From positions 169,764-233,763 of the forward strand of contig JAGXAN010000008.1 of the NCBI GenBank assembly GCA_019075865.1: DNA of 64,000 nucleotides, in the 5' to 3' direction. Made by a program: the position numbers and the translations under genes. Each line of letters starts with the position of its first letter. Within the stretch, counting starts at the first letter, position 1. The notes beneath the pieces were generated by a model. It saw nothing but the letters and a program-made list of their open reading frames with translations. It searched no databases and was not told the DNA's origin. Below are positions 21,779-32,739 of this stretch, piece by piece. This DNA comes from Hyphomicrobiales bacterium (GTDB lineage: Bacteria > Pseudomonadota > Alphaproteobacteria > Rhizobiales > Beijerinckiaceae).

Positions 21779-22687
21779 ATGTCAGATTCGCTGCAAAAAC
21801 CGAGTATCGGCTTCATTGGTCTTGGCTTCATGGGGCACGGCATGGCCAAGAACATTGCCGACAAGGGCTATGGTCTCACCATTCTTGGCCGCTCCAAACG
21901 TCCGCCCGTGGAAGATCTGGTCGGGCGCGGCGCGGTGGAAGTCAGAAGCGCCCAAGAGGTGGCGGCTCGCTCGGACATCATATTTCTTTGCGTCACCGGT
22001 TCAGGGGAAGTGGAAGCAATCCTTCGCGGCGAAGGCGGCCTGAAACAGGGGCTGCGCGCGGGGGCAATTGTTGTGGACTGCTCGACCTCCGACCCGAATT
22101 CGACGCTCGCGCTGGCCGCTGAACTGTCGAAAATGGGCGTTGATTATGCCGATGCGCCTTTGGGCCGCACACCCAAAGAGGCTTGGGCGGGCACGCTGGA
22201 TACGATGGTTGGCGCTAAAGACGATGTTTTCGCCAAACTCAAGCCGGTGCTGGAGACATGGGCTGGCAAGGTAGTGCATATTGGCGGCGTGGGTGATGGC
22301 CACAAGATGAAATTGCTCAACAACTTTCTGTCACTTGGCTATGCCGCGCTTTATGCCGAAGCCCTGACACTTTCCGCCAAGGTTGGCATTACGCCAGAGC
22401 GGTTTGATAACGTGATCCGCGGCGGGCGGATGGATTGCGGCTTTTACCAGACCTTCATGCAATGGACGCTGGACGGCAATCGGGACGCGCATAAATTCAC
22501 CATTGCCAACGCCTTCAAGGATTTGCGCTATCTGGAATCGATGGCGGATGCGGCTGGAATGGTCAATATGATGGGCAATGCCGCGAAAAACACTTTCGCC
22601 GTAGCTGCGGCCCAAAACCCCGACGATTTTGTGCCAATGCTGCCCGATTATATCGCACGCCTCAACGCCGCCAAACTCAAGAAATAA
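21779..22687 (+). CDS. 3-hydroxyisobutyrate dehydrogenase-family oxidoreductase
   Basis: The 302-residue beta-hydroxyacid dehydrogenase has GFIGLGFMGHGMAKNIADKG at the Rossmann site, VVDCSTSDPNSTLALA, the substrate loop DAPLGRTPKEAWAGTLDTM and catalytic Lys in GHKMKLLNNFLSLG. It is a second, clearly different paralogue of ltnD in the same locus, so it may oxidise another four-carbon acid or act on a branch intermediate. ATG 21779 follows an AGGA site; an upstream GTG (21752) would add nine residues. Confidence 0.85.
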   Translation: MSDSLQKPSIGFIGLGFMGHGMAKNIADKGYGLTILGRSKRPPVEDLVGRGAVEVRSAQEVAARSDIIFLCVTGSGEVEAILRGEGGLKQGLRAGAIVVDCSTSDPNSTLALAAELSKMGVDYADAPLGRTPKEAWAGTLDTMVGAKDDVFAKLKPVLETWAGKVVHIGGVGDGHKMKLLNNFLSLGYAALYAEALTLSAKVGITPERFDNVIRGGRMDCGFYQTFMQWTLDGNRDAHKFTIANAFKDLRYLESMADAAGMVNMMGNAAKNTFAVAAAQNPDDFVPMLPDYIARLNAAKLKK

Positions 22688-22695
22688 GACCCAAA

Positions 22696-23532
22696 ATGTC
22701 GCATCTTTCAGCTTTAGCGCCCCAGTCTGTTGCGGTCATCACCGGTGCCGCTTCCGGGATTGGATTGGCTGCAGCGCATCGATTTGCGGCAATGGGTCTC
22801 AAGGTCGCGCTGGTGGATTTACCCGGCGAGAAACTGGAGGCTGCGGAAAAATCCTTGAAAGCGAACGGTGCTACCGCCACAGCTTTTGGGTGCGATGTGT
22901 CGGATCTGGCCCAGATAAAAGCGCTGGAGCCAAATGTGCGGGCGCAACTTGGCGAAGTGTCCGTGCTGATGAATAATGCCGGCATTCAGCCCGGAAGCTC
23001 GGTTCTGGATACCCGCAACTGGCAGAAGGTGATGGACGTAAATCTTTGGGGCATTATCCATGGCTGCCAGACATTCACGCCGGGGATGTTGGCGCATGGC
23101 AAGCCGGGCTTGATCATCAATACTGGCTCGAAACAAGGCATTACCACCCCGCCCGGGGACCCCGCCTACAATGTCGCCAAGGCGGGCGTCAAGGTTTTCA
23201 CCGAGGCCCTGCAACATGAGTTGCGCAATATCCCCGATTGCGCCCTTTCGGCGCATTTGCTGATCCCGGGTTTTGTTTACACGGCGTTGACGGCCAATGG
23301 CCGAACGCAAAAGCCCGGAGGCGCATGGACGCCGGAGCAAACGGTCGATTTTATGATGCAATCGCTGGCGGCAGGTGATTTTTACATTCTATGCCCCGAC
23401 AATGATGTGTCGCGCGCGCTGGATGAAAAGCGCATTGCCTGGGCGGCCGGGGATATTGTGGAAAATCGTCCGCCGCTATCGCGCTGGCACAAGGATTATG
23501 CGGCGGCCTTTGCCGATTATCTGAAACAATAG
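22696..23532 (+). CDS. Short-chain dehydrogenase/reductase in the tetronate operon
   Basis: The 278-residue SDR contains TGAASGIGLAAAHRF, MNNAGIQPGS and the active-site YNVAK. It lies 8 bp after the second dehydrogenase and 29 bp before otnK, so it is part of the operon. It is not one of the published Ltn/Otn enzymes; it might form the acid from a sugar lactone or aldose precursor, or epimerise a hydroxyl by oxidation-reduction. Substrate unknown. Confidence 0.87.
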   Translation: MSHLSALAPQSVAVITGAASGIGLAAAHRFAAMGLKVALVDLPGEKLEAAEKSLKANGATATAFGCDVSDLAQIKALEPNVRAQLGEVSVLMNNAGIQPGSSVLDTRNWQKVMDVNLWGIIHGCQTFTPGMLAHGKPGLIINTGSKQGITTPPGDPAYNVAKAGVKVFTEALQHELRNIPDCALSAHLLIPGFVYTALTANGRTQKPGGAWTPEQTVDFMMQSLAAGDFYILCPDNDVSRALDEKRIAWAAGDIVENRPPLSRWHKDYAAAFADYLKQ

Positions 23533-23561
23533 CCTTTCAACGAGAACGGGGTAATCAAGCC

Positions 23562-24830
23562 ATGCTGCTGGGATGCATTGCAGATGATTTGACCGGCGCA
23601 ACCGATTTGGCGCTGATGCTGTCACGCGAAGGGATGCGCACCGTTCAATGCAACGGGGTGCCAATGGGGCGACTCGATCTTGAAGACGTCGACGCGGTCG
23701 TCATCGCCTTAAAGTCGCGTTCAAATCCAGCCAGCGAGGCCGTTGCGCAATCGCTCGCGGCGGCCGATTGGCTGCTTGCCCATGATGCCAAAAGGCTCTT
23801 CTTCAAATATTGCTCGACGTTTGATTCAACCAACGAAGGCAACATAGGCCCGGTGAGCGAAGCGCTTCTGGATCGCCTTGGTGAGAATTTTACCCTGGCC
23901 TGTCCGGCATTTCCAGCCGCCGGACGCTCCATTTATATGGGAAACCTGTTTGTAAATGGTGTTCCGCTGGCAGAAAGCCCGATGCGGCACCATCCGTTGA
24001 ACCCCATGCGCGACTCCGATTTGCGCCGCGTGCTTGCTCGCCAGACCCAATGCGAGATTGGTCACGTGGCCTATGCCGATGTCGAGGCGGGCAGTGCCGC
24101 CATTCGCGCCGCCTTTGCCAGAGAAGCGGCCGCCAACCGGCGCATCGCCATTGTGGATGCGCTGAACGATGCGCATTTGCGCGCCATCGGTGCCGCAGCC
24201 GTCGATGCGAAGCTGATCACCGGCGGCTCCGGCGTGGCGATCGGGCTTCCGGCGGCATATCTGGCTGCGGGCCTGATGACCGGTTTGACGCCGCCGCCCA
24301 AAACAATATCGGCACCCGCGGGCCGACAGATTGTGCTGGCGGGTTCGTGCTCCACCGCAACACGCGGGCAGGTGGCGGCAGCGCTGGCCGCGGGCTTCCC
24401 CGGTTTGCGCATAGATCCGCTGGAAATTGCATCGGGCCACGTCAATGCCGCATCCGTGCTGGATTGGATCAAGGCGCAAAAACCAACGGCCATCCCGCTG
24501 ATCTATTCCAGCGACGATCCGGAAAACGTTGTTGCTGTCCAGAAGAAGCTGGGCCGTGAAGCGGCAGGACATGTTGTGGAGCAATTGCTGGCACAAGTGG
24601 CGCGCGGCCTTGGCGGGCTGGGATTTTCTAAGATTCTGGTGGCGGGCGGTGAAACCTCCGGTGCCGTGGTTGAGGCTTTGGGCATCAAGGTGTTGTCGAT
24701 TGGCCCGGAGATTGACCCAGGCGTGCCCTGGACTTTGAGCCGGGCTGGCCCCCAGATGGCCTTGGCGCTCAAATCCGGCAATTTTGGCACGCCGGATTTC
24801 TTTTTGAAGGCCTGGAGCATGTTGCAATGA
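23562..24830 (+). CDS. otnK: 3-oxo-tetronate kinase (DUF1537 family)
   Basis: The 422-residue protein begins LLGCIADDLTGATDLALML, the start of the DUF1537 four-carbon acid sugar kinase family, and ends with the ATP-site glycine loop VAGGETSGAVVEALG. PAFPAAGRSIYMGNLFVNG matches the substrate domain. OtnK phosphorylates 3-oxo-tetronate at C4. The gene overlaps otnC by 4 bp, and the isomerase and LtnD genes are on the other arm, completing the pathway. The assignment to OtnK rather than LtnK or DtnK rests on this gene company. Confidence 0.88.
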   Translation: MLLGCIADDLTGATDLALMLSREGMRTVQCNGVPMGRLDLEDVDAVVIALKSRSNPASEAVAQSLAAADWLLAHDAKRLFFKYCSTFDSTNEGNIGPVSEALLDRLGENFTLACPAFPAAGRSIYMGNLFVNGVPLAESPMRHHPLNPMRDSDLRRVLARQTQCEIGHVAYADVEAGSAAIRAAFAREAAANRRIAIVDALNDAHLRAIGAAAVDAKLITGGSGVAIGLPAAYLAAGLMTGLTPPPKTISAPAGRQIVLAGSCSTATRGQVAAALAAGFPGLRIDPLEIASGHVNAASVLDWIKAQKPTAIPLIYSSDDPENVVAVQKKLGREAAGHVVEQLLAQVARGLGGLGFSKILVAGGETSGAVVEALGIKVLSIGPEIDPGVPWTLSRAGPQMALALKSGNFGTPDFFLKAWSMLQ

Positions 24831-25465
24831 GCAGCGAAACCAAATTGCGCGAGCAGATTTGTCGGTGCGGGGCGTCGCTGTTTCAACGTGGTTTGACCTT
24901 TGGTTCGGCGGGCAATATTTCCTGCCAATCACCCGATGGCGGCTGGTTGATGACCCCCACCAATGCGTCGCTCGGGGAGCTTGACCCAGCCCGGTTGTCA
25001 AAAATCGATGCGCAGGGCCGTCATATTTCCGGCGACAAGCCCACCAAGGAAGCACATCTGCATCGGGTCATGTATGCGAGCCGTCCCAAATGTGAGGCAG
25101 TGGTGCACCTGCATTCAACCCATTCAGTCGCGGTGTCCTGCCTGCACGGCATTGACGCGCATGACTGCCTGCCCCCTTTGACGGCCTATTATGTGATGCG
25201 AATTGGCAAATTGCCACTGGTGCCTTATTACCCGCCCGGTGACGAGGCGCTGGCGCTGGCCGTTGAAAAGCTCGCCAGCCACCATCACGCGGTATTGCTG
25301 GCCAATCATGGCCCAGTGGTTTCCGGATCCAGTCTTGAGGCCGCGCTATACGCGACCGAGGAACTTGAAGAAACCGCCAAACTGTTTTTGCTGCTGCGCG
25401 GCTCACCCACCAGCCCGCTGACCCCGGCGCAAGTCGATGACCTAAAAAAGCGCTTCCCGCAATAA
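24827..25465 (+). CDS. otnC: 3-oxo-tetronate 4-phosphate decarboxylase
   Basis: The 212-residue class II aldolase-fold protein has FGSAGNISCQSPDGGWLMTP, AVVHLHSTHSVAVSCL (zinc ligands) and AVLLANHGPVVSG. In the acid-sugar pathway the OtnC/LtnC branch decarboxylates 3-oxo-tetronate 4-phosphate to dihydroxyacetone phosphate, feeding glycolysis. An ATGA overlap with otnK indicates coupled translation. It is clearly different from the class II aldolase at 13023. Confidence 0.88.
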   Translation: MSSETKLREQICRCGASLFQRGLTFGSAGNISCQSPDGGWLMTPTNASLGELDPARLSKIDAQGRHISGDKPTKEAHLHRVMYASRPKCEAVVHLHSTHSVAVSCLHGIDAHDCLPPLTAYYVMRIGKLPLVPYYPPGDEALALAVEKLASHHHAVLLANHGPVVSGSSLEAALYATEELEETAKLFLLLRGSPTSPLTPAQVDDLKKRFPQ

Positions 25466-25486
25466 TGGCGCATTGCCCCCCGATTG

Positions 25487-26383
25487 TTAAACCGGCGGGC
25501 AGGAGGCGCAATAGGCGCTGGCGATGGCACCGGGCTGCGCCAGCCAGATGACTTCGCGATGCCCGGCGATATGGGCGAGGGCGCGACGCAATTGCCGCAA
25601 CCTGAAAGGCTGACCGACAATATAGGCGTGCAGCGCTATGCCCATCACCAGCGGCTGCTCGCGCGATTGCTCCAGCATTTCGTCGAAATTATCGATGATC
25701 ATGTCGGCGAATTCTTTCGCACTGTCCTTGCGCGCAACGATGGCGGGAATATCGTTGAGTTCCTGCGGATAGGGCAGGGCCAAGAGCGGCCCATGACGGG
25801 TTCGCATCCATACGGGTTGATCGTCCATGCACCAGTTGAGTGTGTAGGTGAGCCCGGCTTCGGTCAAAAGATCCGGCGTCACATGGCTTTCGGCAATCCA
25901 CGGACTGAGCCAGCCCTGCGGGGGTTTGCCCTCATGGGCATGCAGGCAGGCAACCGCCTCGCGCACCAGCGCGCGCTCATTGGCCTCGGTGAGCGCGGAC
26001 TGGCGACCGGCATTGCTGAAACCATGACCGATGATCTCATCGCCGCGTTGGCGAAACGCTTGCACCAGTTCCGGCGCATGCCCGTAAAGCGCGCTGTTGA
26101 CGAGCACGCCCAGCGGAAGCTTCAGCGCGTCGCACAGCCCCAACACCCGCCACGCCCCGACCCGATTGCCATATTCGCGCCAGGCGTAATTGAGTATGTC
26201 GGGCTGCGGCCCGCCGGGTGCCAGTTCCGCCCCCAACCCCTCACCAAAGGCAAAATGCTCCAGATTGAGCGCTACATAAACCGCCAGCCCTCGGCCCTTG
26301 GGCCAGGCAAAGCCTGGGCGTCGGGTAATGGGCTGATAATCAAACCGTCCATGATGCGCAAGGGCGGATGAAATCTCGGACAT
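25487..26383 (-). CDS. Polysaccharide deacetylase-family protein (PuuE-like)
   Basis: The 298-residue NodB-homology protein has GRGLAVYVALNLEHFAFGEG at the first metal-site region, HGFSNAGRQSAL, GWLSPWIAESHVTPDLL and the closing MGIALHAYIVGQPFRLRQL. This pattern is that of the allantoinase-like (PuuE) branch, which acts on amide or cyclic-imide bonds rather than chitin. No purine genes are nearby, so the substrate is open. ATG 26383 follows GAGG; a TTG at 26398 is a weaker start. It converges on otnC. Confidence 0.8.
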   Translation of the reverse strand: MSEISSALAHHGRFDYQPITRRPGFAWPKGRGLAVYVALNLEHFAFGEGLGAELAPGGPQPDILNYAWREYGNRVGAWRVLGLCDALKLPLGVLVNSALYGHAPELVQAFRQRGDEIIGHGFSNAGRQSALTEANERALVREAVACLHAHEGKPPQGWLSPWIAESHVTPDLLTEAGLTYTLNWCMDDQPVWMRTRHGPLLALPYPQELNDIPAIVARKDSAKEFADMIIDNFDEMLEQSREQPLVMGIALHAYIVGQPFRLRQLRRALAHIAGHREVIWLAQPGAIASAYCASCPPV

Positions 26384-26562
26384 GGGATCAAACCTCAATT
26401 ACGCAGGAGCAGGCCGCACCATGATCAAACCAGATGGCGTGTCAAGGCAAGGGCTTTTCGCCCGCTATTCAAGACGAGCCCATATCGCGGTTCGGCTTTC
26501 GGGTGGTAAGGTGGCGCTCGCGGTTTTGCGATGCTTTTCTGGCCGCTGGAGTCCGGTTTGAG

Positions 26563-27792
26563 ATGAATGTCCTTGTTTCCACCCTTGTCGGTCTGCTCGT
26601 GGTTGCGATTTTGGTGGCGATGGTCACGCGGCGGTTGGCGATCCCTTATACGGTGGGCCTTGTCATCACCGGCGTCGCGCTTGCCCTGACGGGGCGGCAC
26701 ATGGGGATAGGTCTCACCCATGACGTCATATTTGATGTCATTCTTCCGCCATTGCTGTTTGAAGCGGCGATCAACATTCACTGGAAGGAATTGCGCCGCG
26801 ACGGCCTGCCTATACTCACCCTCGCGCTCATTGGCACCATCATCTCAGCCGCTGTTGTTGCGGCGGGCATGATCTATATTTTGCAATGGCCGGCGGCACC
26901 CGCCATATTGTTTGGGGTTCTGATTGCGGCAACCGATCCGGTCGCGGTGATTGCCATGTTCAAGGACAATCGCATTGAGGGCCGCTTGCGCCTGCTGGTG
27001 GAAAGCGAGAGCCTGTTTAACGATGGCGTCGCGGCTGTGCTTTTCTCGCTGGTTCTGGCGGGTATCCACCCGGCAGGGGCGCAAGCCGCGCCCGTGCCCG
27101 TAGCGGCGGCCCTGCTGCTCTCCACCGTTGGCGGCGGCATTCTGGTGGGTGCAGCTTGTGCGGGCCTTGTCCTGCTGCTCGCCGGGCGCACGAGTGACCA
27201 CCTCATTGAAAGCACACTGACAACCGTTGCCGCCTATGGTTCCTTTCTGCTGGCCGAGCATTTTCAGTTTTCCGGCGTTCTGGCAACCGTGACGGCGGGG
27301 CTGGTGGCCGGCAATTTTGCGGTCTTGGCGGAGGACAAAACCAGCCGATTTTCGCCCAAGGGGCGCGAGTTCGTGCTGGCGTTGTGGGAATTTATCGCCT
27401 TCATCGCCAATTCGCTGGTGTTTCTGCTGATTGGCCTGACGCTTGCAGGCATGGCGTTCAGTCGCCTGAGTGGACTGGCCTATCTGGTTGTCATCGCGCT
27501 GGTTCTGGTTGCGCGGGCGCTGACGGTCTATCCGCTGTGCCTTTTGTTTACCCGGTCGCGTTGGGCCATCCCCCTGCGCGCCCAGCATGTTTTGTGGTGG
27601 GGCGGGCTGCGCGGGGCGCTTGGGCTGGCTTTGGCCCTGTCCCTGCCGCCATCATTGCCGTTTCGAGATGAAATTTTGATCGCCACCTTCGCCGTAGTCG
27701 CGTTTTCCGTGATCGTGCAAGGGCTAACCATGCCCCCGCTGCTCAGACACGCCGCTGTTGTGCCCCTCAAGCAACCCTTGGGGCACAAATAA
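26563..27792 (+). CDS. CPA1-type sodium/proton antiporter
   Basis: The 409-residue membrane protein carries FDVILPPLLFEAAINIHWKEL, GVLIAATDPVAVIAMFK (the ion-binding ATDP motif), LVESESLFNDGVAAVLFS and WGGLRGALGLALALSLP, all hallmarks of bacterial NhaP-type CPA1 exchangers. About 12 helices are predicted by eye. The frame is open upstream to 26434, but the family start MNVLVSTLVGLLV at 26563 fits. It exchanges cytoplasmic sodium or potassium for protons. Confidence 0.9.
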   Translation: MNVLVSTLVGLLVVAILVAMVTRRLAIPYTVGLVITGVALALTGRHMGIGLTHDVIFDVILPPLLFEAAINIHWKELRRDGLPILTLALIGTIISAAVVAAGMIYILQWPAAPAILFGVLIAATDPVAVIAMFKDNRIEGRLRLLVESESLFNDGVAAVLFSLVLAGIHPAGAQAAPVPVAAALLLSTVGGGILVGAACAGLVLLLAGRTSDHLIESTLTTVAAYGSFLLAEHFQFSGVLATVTAGLVAGNFAVLAEDKTSRFSPKGREFVLALWEFIAFIANSLVFLLIGLTLAGMAFSRLSGLAYLVVIALVLVARALTVYPLCLLFTRSRWAIPLRAQHVLWWGGLRGALGLALALSLPPSLPFRDEILIATFAVVAFSVIVQGLTMPPLLRHAAVVPLKQPLGHK

Positions 27793-27815
27793 AGGGGAAG
27801 GTATGGCCTTCCCCT
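27793..27815. terminator. Hairpin between convergent antiporter and katG genes
   Basis: AGGGGAAGG (27793-27801) pairs perfectly with CCTTCCCCT (27807-27815) around a five-base loop, starting immediately after the antiporter stop. The flanks are A-rich before and T-containing after, so it may act from both directions. Confidence 0.6.
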
Positions 27816-27857
27816 CTAATTATTCATTGAGTCCGCCAGCCTATCTTGGGAATATGA

Positions 27858-30092
<2,235 letters not shown>

Positions 30093-30335
30093 TTAGTGTG
30101 CACCTGCCGCGTGGCAGTTGGATGAATTTGGTGGGATAGGTTCATGTTGAAGGCGTTAGCCAGGCAACATTCTTCCAAAAAATTGAACTCTATCGGCCAA
30201 AAGCGCCCAAATTTCTCATTCTTACCGCCATATCACCACTCGAATCTGGCAGTTAGTTATGTTGAGCTGCAACCTTACCAAGGTAATCTCATTAGATTAA
30301 GTTGTATTTTTTAATGACGGCGATAAGTTGACCTA

Positions 30336-31226
30336 ATGATAAATTTCACCCTCAAGCAAATTCGCTATTTCGAGGCACTGGCGCGCCATCGCCATTTTGG
30401 CCGGGCGGCGGAGGCTTGCGCCATCTCGCAATCAGCGCTGTCGCAACAAATCCGGGAGTTGGAGGCGGCACTGGGCGCGGTGCTGTTCGAGCGCGGTGCG
30501 CGACAGGTTACGATCACCAGCTTTGGTGAGGAGTTCGCGGTGCGCGCCCATGATATTCTGCGCTCGGTGGTCGAGGTTGAGGGACTGGCCCGCGCCTCGC
30601 GTGACCGGCTGTTGGGGCGGCTGCGCCTTGGCATAATCCCGACCATGGCACCCTATCTGCTGCCCGCCATCATGAAAGGCCTGACGCAGGCCTATGCCGC
30701 GCTGGACATCAGCGTGCGCGAAACGCTGACGCCGACGCTGCTTCAGGAACTGGCGGAGGGGCGCATTGATACGGCGCTGGTGGCGCTGCCTGTGTCCGAA
30801 CCCGCCTTCGTCGAAGTGGCTCTGTTCTCGGAGGATTTTGTGCTGGTGCGACCGCTGGAGGATGCGGAAAAGCCGGTGCCCAATGCCAAAATGCTCCGCG
30901 AAATGCGCCTGCTGCTGCTGGAGGAAGGCCATTGCTTTCGCGATCAGGCCCTGTCATTTTGCAACATGCCCGCCACAAGACCGCGTGAATTGCTGGATTG
31001 CAGCTCGCTCTCGACGCTGGTGCAAATGGTGAGCGCTGGCATCGGGGTTACCCTGATCCCCGAAATGGCCGTCGCCATGGAAACCCGCTCGGCAGCCGTC
31101 TCCATCGCCCGCTTTCCGGCCCCGCGGCCCTCGCGGATGATTGGCATGATCTGGCGCAAAACCAGCCCCCTCACCACGCAACTCCTGCAAGTATCAAAAG
31201 TCATCCGCCACGCCGCTGGAGGGTGA
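30336..31226 (+). CDS. oxyR: Peroxide-sensing regulator OxyR
   Basis: The 296-residue LysR-family protein begins FTLKQIRYFEALARHRHFGRA with a standard helix-turn-helix (ISQSALSQQIRELE). The regulatory domain contains EEGHCFRDQALSFC: two cysteines nine residues apart in the exact context of the peroxide-sensing pair of OxyR. Divergence from katG confirms the role. Under peroxide the disulfide form should activate katG. No convincing four-half-site operator could be picked out by eye in the 264-bp gap 30072-30335. Confidence 0.93.
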   Translation: MINFTLKQIRYFEALARHRHFGRAAEACAISQSALSQQIRELEAALGAVLFERGARQVTITSFGEEFAVRAHDILRSVVEVEGLARASRDRLLGRLRLGIIPTMAPYLLPAIMKGLTQAYAALDISVRETLTPTLLQELAEGRIDTALVALPVSEPAFVEVALFSEDFVLVRPLEDAEKPVPNAKMLREMRLLLLEEGHCFRDQALSFCNMPATRPRELLDCSSLSTLVQMVSAGIGVTLIPEMAVAMETRSAAVSIARFPAPRPSRMIGMIWRKTSPLTTQLLQVSKVIRHAAGG

Positions 31227-31242
31227 GGGGGGCAGCAAAATC

Positions 31243-31918
31243 CCGTCATTGCGAGGTGCCCTTGCGCCGAAGCAAGCCAGAGGATGGGGCGAAAGGCGCG
31301 CCTCAAAAGCACGCACTGGCTTGCTTCGCTTGCGCTCGCAATGACGGGGGGATGACACCGTCATTGCGAGGAGCCTTGGCTCCGAAGCAACCCAGAGGAT
31401 GGGGCGAAAGGCGCGCCTCATAGCACGCACTGGCTTGCTTCGCTTGCGCTCGCAATGACGGGGGGATGACACCGTCATTGCGAGGAGCTTTTGCGACGAA
31501 GCAAGCCAGAGGATGGGGGGAAAAGCGCACCTTACAAGCACGCACTGGCTTGCTTCGCTTGCGCTCGCAATGACGGGGGGATGACACCGTCATTGCGAGG
31601 AGCCTTGGCTCCGAAGCAACCCAGAAGATGGGGCGAAAGGCGCACCTCACAAGCACGCACTGGCTTGCTTCGCTTGCGCTCGCAATGACGGGGGGGCTGA
31701 CACCGTCATTGCGAGGAGCGCAGCTCCGAAGCAAGCCAGAGGATGGGGGGAAAGGCGCGCCTCATAGCACGCACTGGCTTGCTTCGCTTGCGCTCGCAAT
31801 GACGGGGGGATGACACCGTCATTGCGAGGAGCGCAGCTCCGAAGCAACCCAGAAGATGGGGCGAAAGGCGCGCCTCATAGCACGCACTGGTTTGCTTCGC
31901 TTGCGCTCGCAATGACGG
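31243..31918. repeat. Tandem array of six 103-105-bp palindromic repeats
   Basis: Copies lie at about 31243-31347, 31358-31461, 31472-31576, 31587-31691, 31703-31805 and 31816-31918, again with about 10-bp links (GGGGGATGACA-like). Terminal 13-mers CCGTCATTGCGAG and CTCGCAATGACGG are the same as in the 3.4-kb array, while the loops differ (AGGATGGGG...GGCGCGCCTC). It follows oxyR and precedes hdeD. The short reading frames within it are products of the repeat, not genes. Confidence 0.9.
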
Positions 31919-31931
31919 GGGGGGGGGGGGG
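31917..31931 (+). repeat. 15-base G homopolymer
   Basis: The last repeat copy runs into 15 consecutive G residues. Such runs slip during replication and are prone to sequencing error. It lies 122 bp before hdeD and, with the array, could affect its upstream transcription. Confidence 0.9.
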
Positions 31932-32052
31932 CGGTATTGGCAGACAAATGCCCCTCGTTATGTTAGGGTTGGATATAAATAAGTTGGCAGCGCGCTTGGG
32001 CGGTCGGTCGTGTGCACTATACTTCATCCTTCACTTTATCAGGAGAGATTTC

Positions 32053-32640
32053 ATGAGTGAGACAATTCCCTCCAGCAGCCTCCCGCCGCATAACCTTGGC
32101 AGCAGCATTGTTGCCTTGCGGGCCCGCGCCGGGTGGATCATCGCCTTCGGCGGCTTGATCGCCCTACTCGGTTTTCTGGCCTTGGGGTCGGTGGTGCTTG
32201 CCACGCTGGTTTCGGTTTATTTCGTTGGTTTCATGATCATTTTGGCAGGTATCGCTGAAATTGGCATTGGCTTTCACAACAAGACTTGGGGCGGGTTTGT
32301 GCTCTGGATATTGCTCGGGCTGATATATTTGGGTGCGGGTGTGTCGGCGCTGATGAACCCGCTTTTGGCGGCGGGCATACTGACGCTGTTTCTGGGCGCG
32401 TTTTTGACCGCAAGCGGGGTGATGCGCATCATTCTCGGCTTTCAGATGAAGGCGGGCTCGGCCTGGTGGCTGGTGGTCTTGTCCGGGGTCATCACCACAT
32501 TGCTGGGGATGATTATTCTCGCGCACTGGCCCATCTCCAGCATCTACGTACTCGGCCTGTTTCTGAGCCTCGATTTGATGTTTGCCGGTACGGGCTGGAT
32601 CGGCCTTGGCATGGCCCTGCGGCGGCATACGCATAGTTAA
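32053..32640 (+). CDS. HdeD-family membrane protein
   Basis: The 195-residue protein has six hydrophobic segments in three helical pairs, with GWIIAFGGLIALLGFLALGS and FVGFMIILAGIAEIGIGF typical of HdeD (DUF308). HdeD is an inner-membrane protein linked to acid resistance; its biochemical role is unsettled. An AGGAGA site lies just before ATG 32053. The reading frame continues upstream through the repeat array and G-run to 31810, but that extension is repeat sequence, not protein. Confidence 0.87.
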   Translation: MSETIPSSSLPPHNLGSSIVALRARAGWIIAFGGLIALLGFLALGSVVLATLVSVYFVGFMIILAGIAEIGIGFHNKTWGGFVLWILLGLIYLGAGVSALMNPLLAAGILTLFLGAFLTASGVMRIILGFQMKAGSAWWLVVLSGVITTLLGMIILAHWPISSIYVLGLFLSLDLMFAGTGWIGLGMALRRHTHS

Positions 32641-32739
32641 GCCCGCGTCACCCAAGGCACGGATTTTGCGTGGTGCGGTCTTGCCGCGAGTGCAAAAGTC
32701 ATTTTAATTCGATGGCACACAACCAAAGGGGCTTTCTTC

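Noticed and set aside
31243..31918. Possible CRISPR array
   Set aside because: Units are about 104 bp, palindromic and separated by nearly identical 10-bp links; there are no unique spacers and no cas genes.
31810..32052. N-terminal extension of HdeD through the last repeat and G-run
   Set aside because: It translates repeat sequence and a glycine run; the ribosome site and family length favour ATG 32053.
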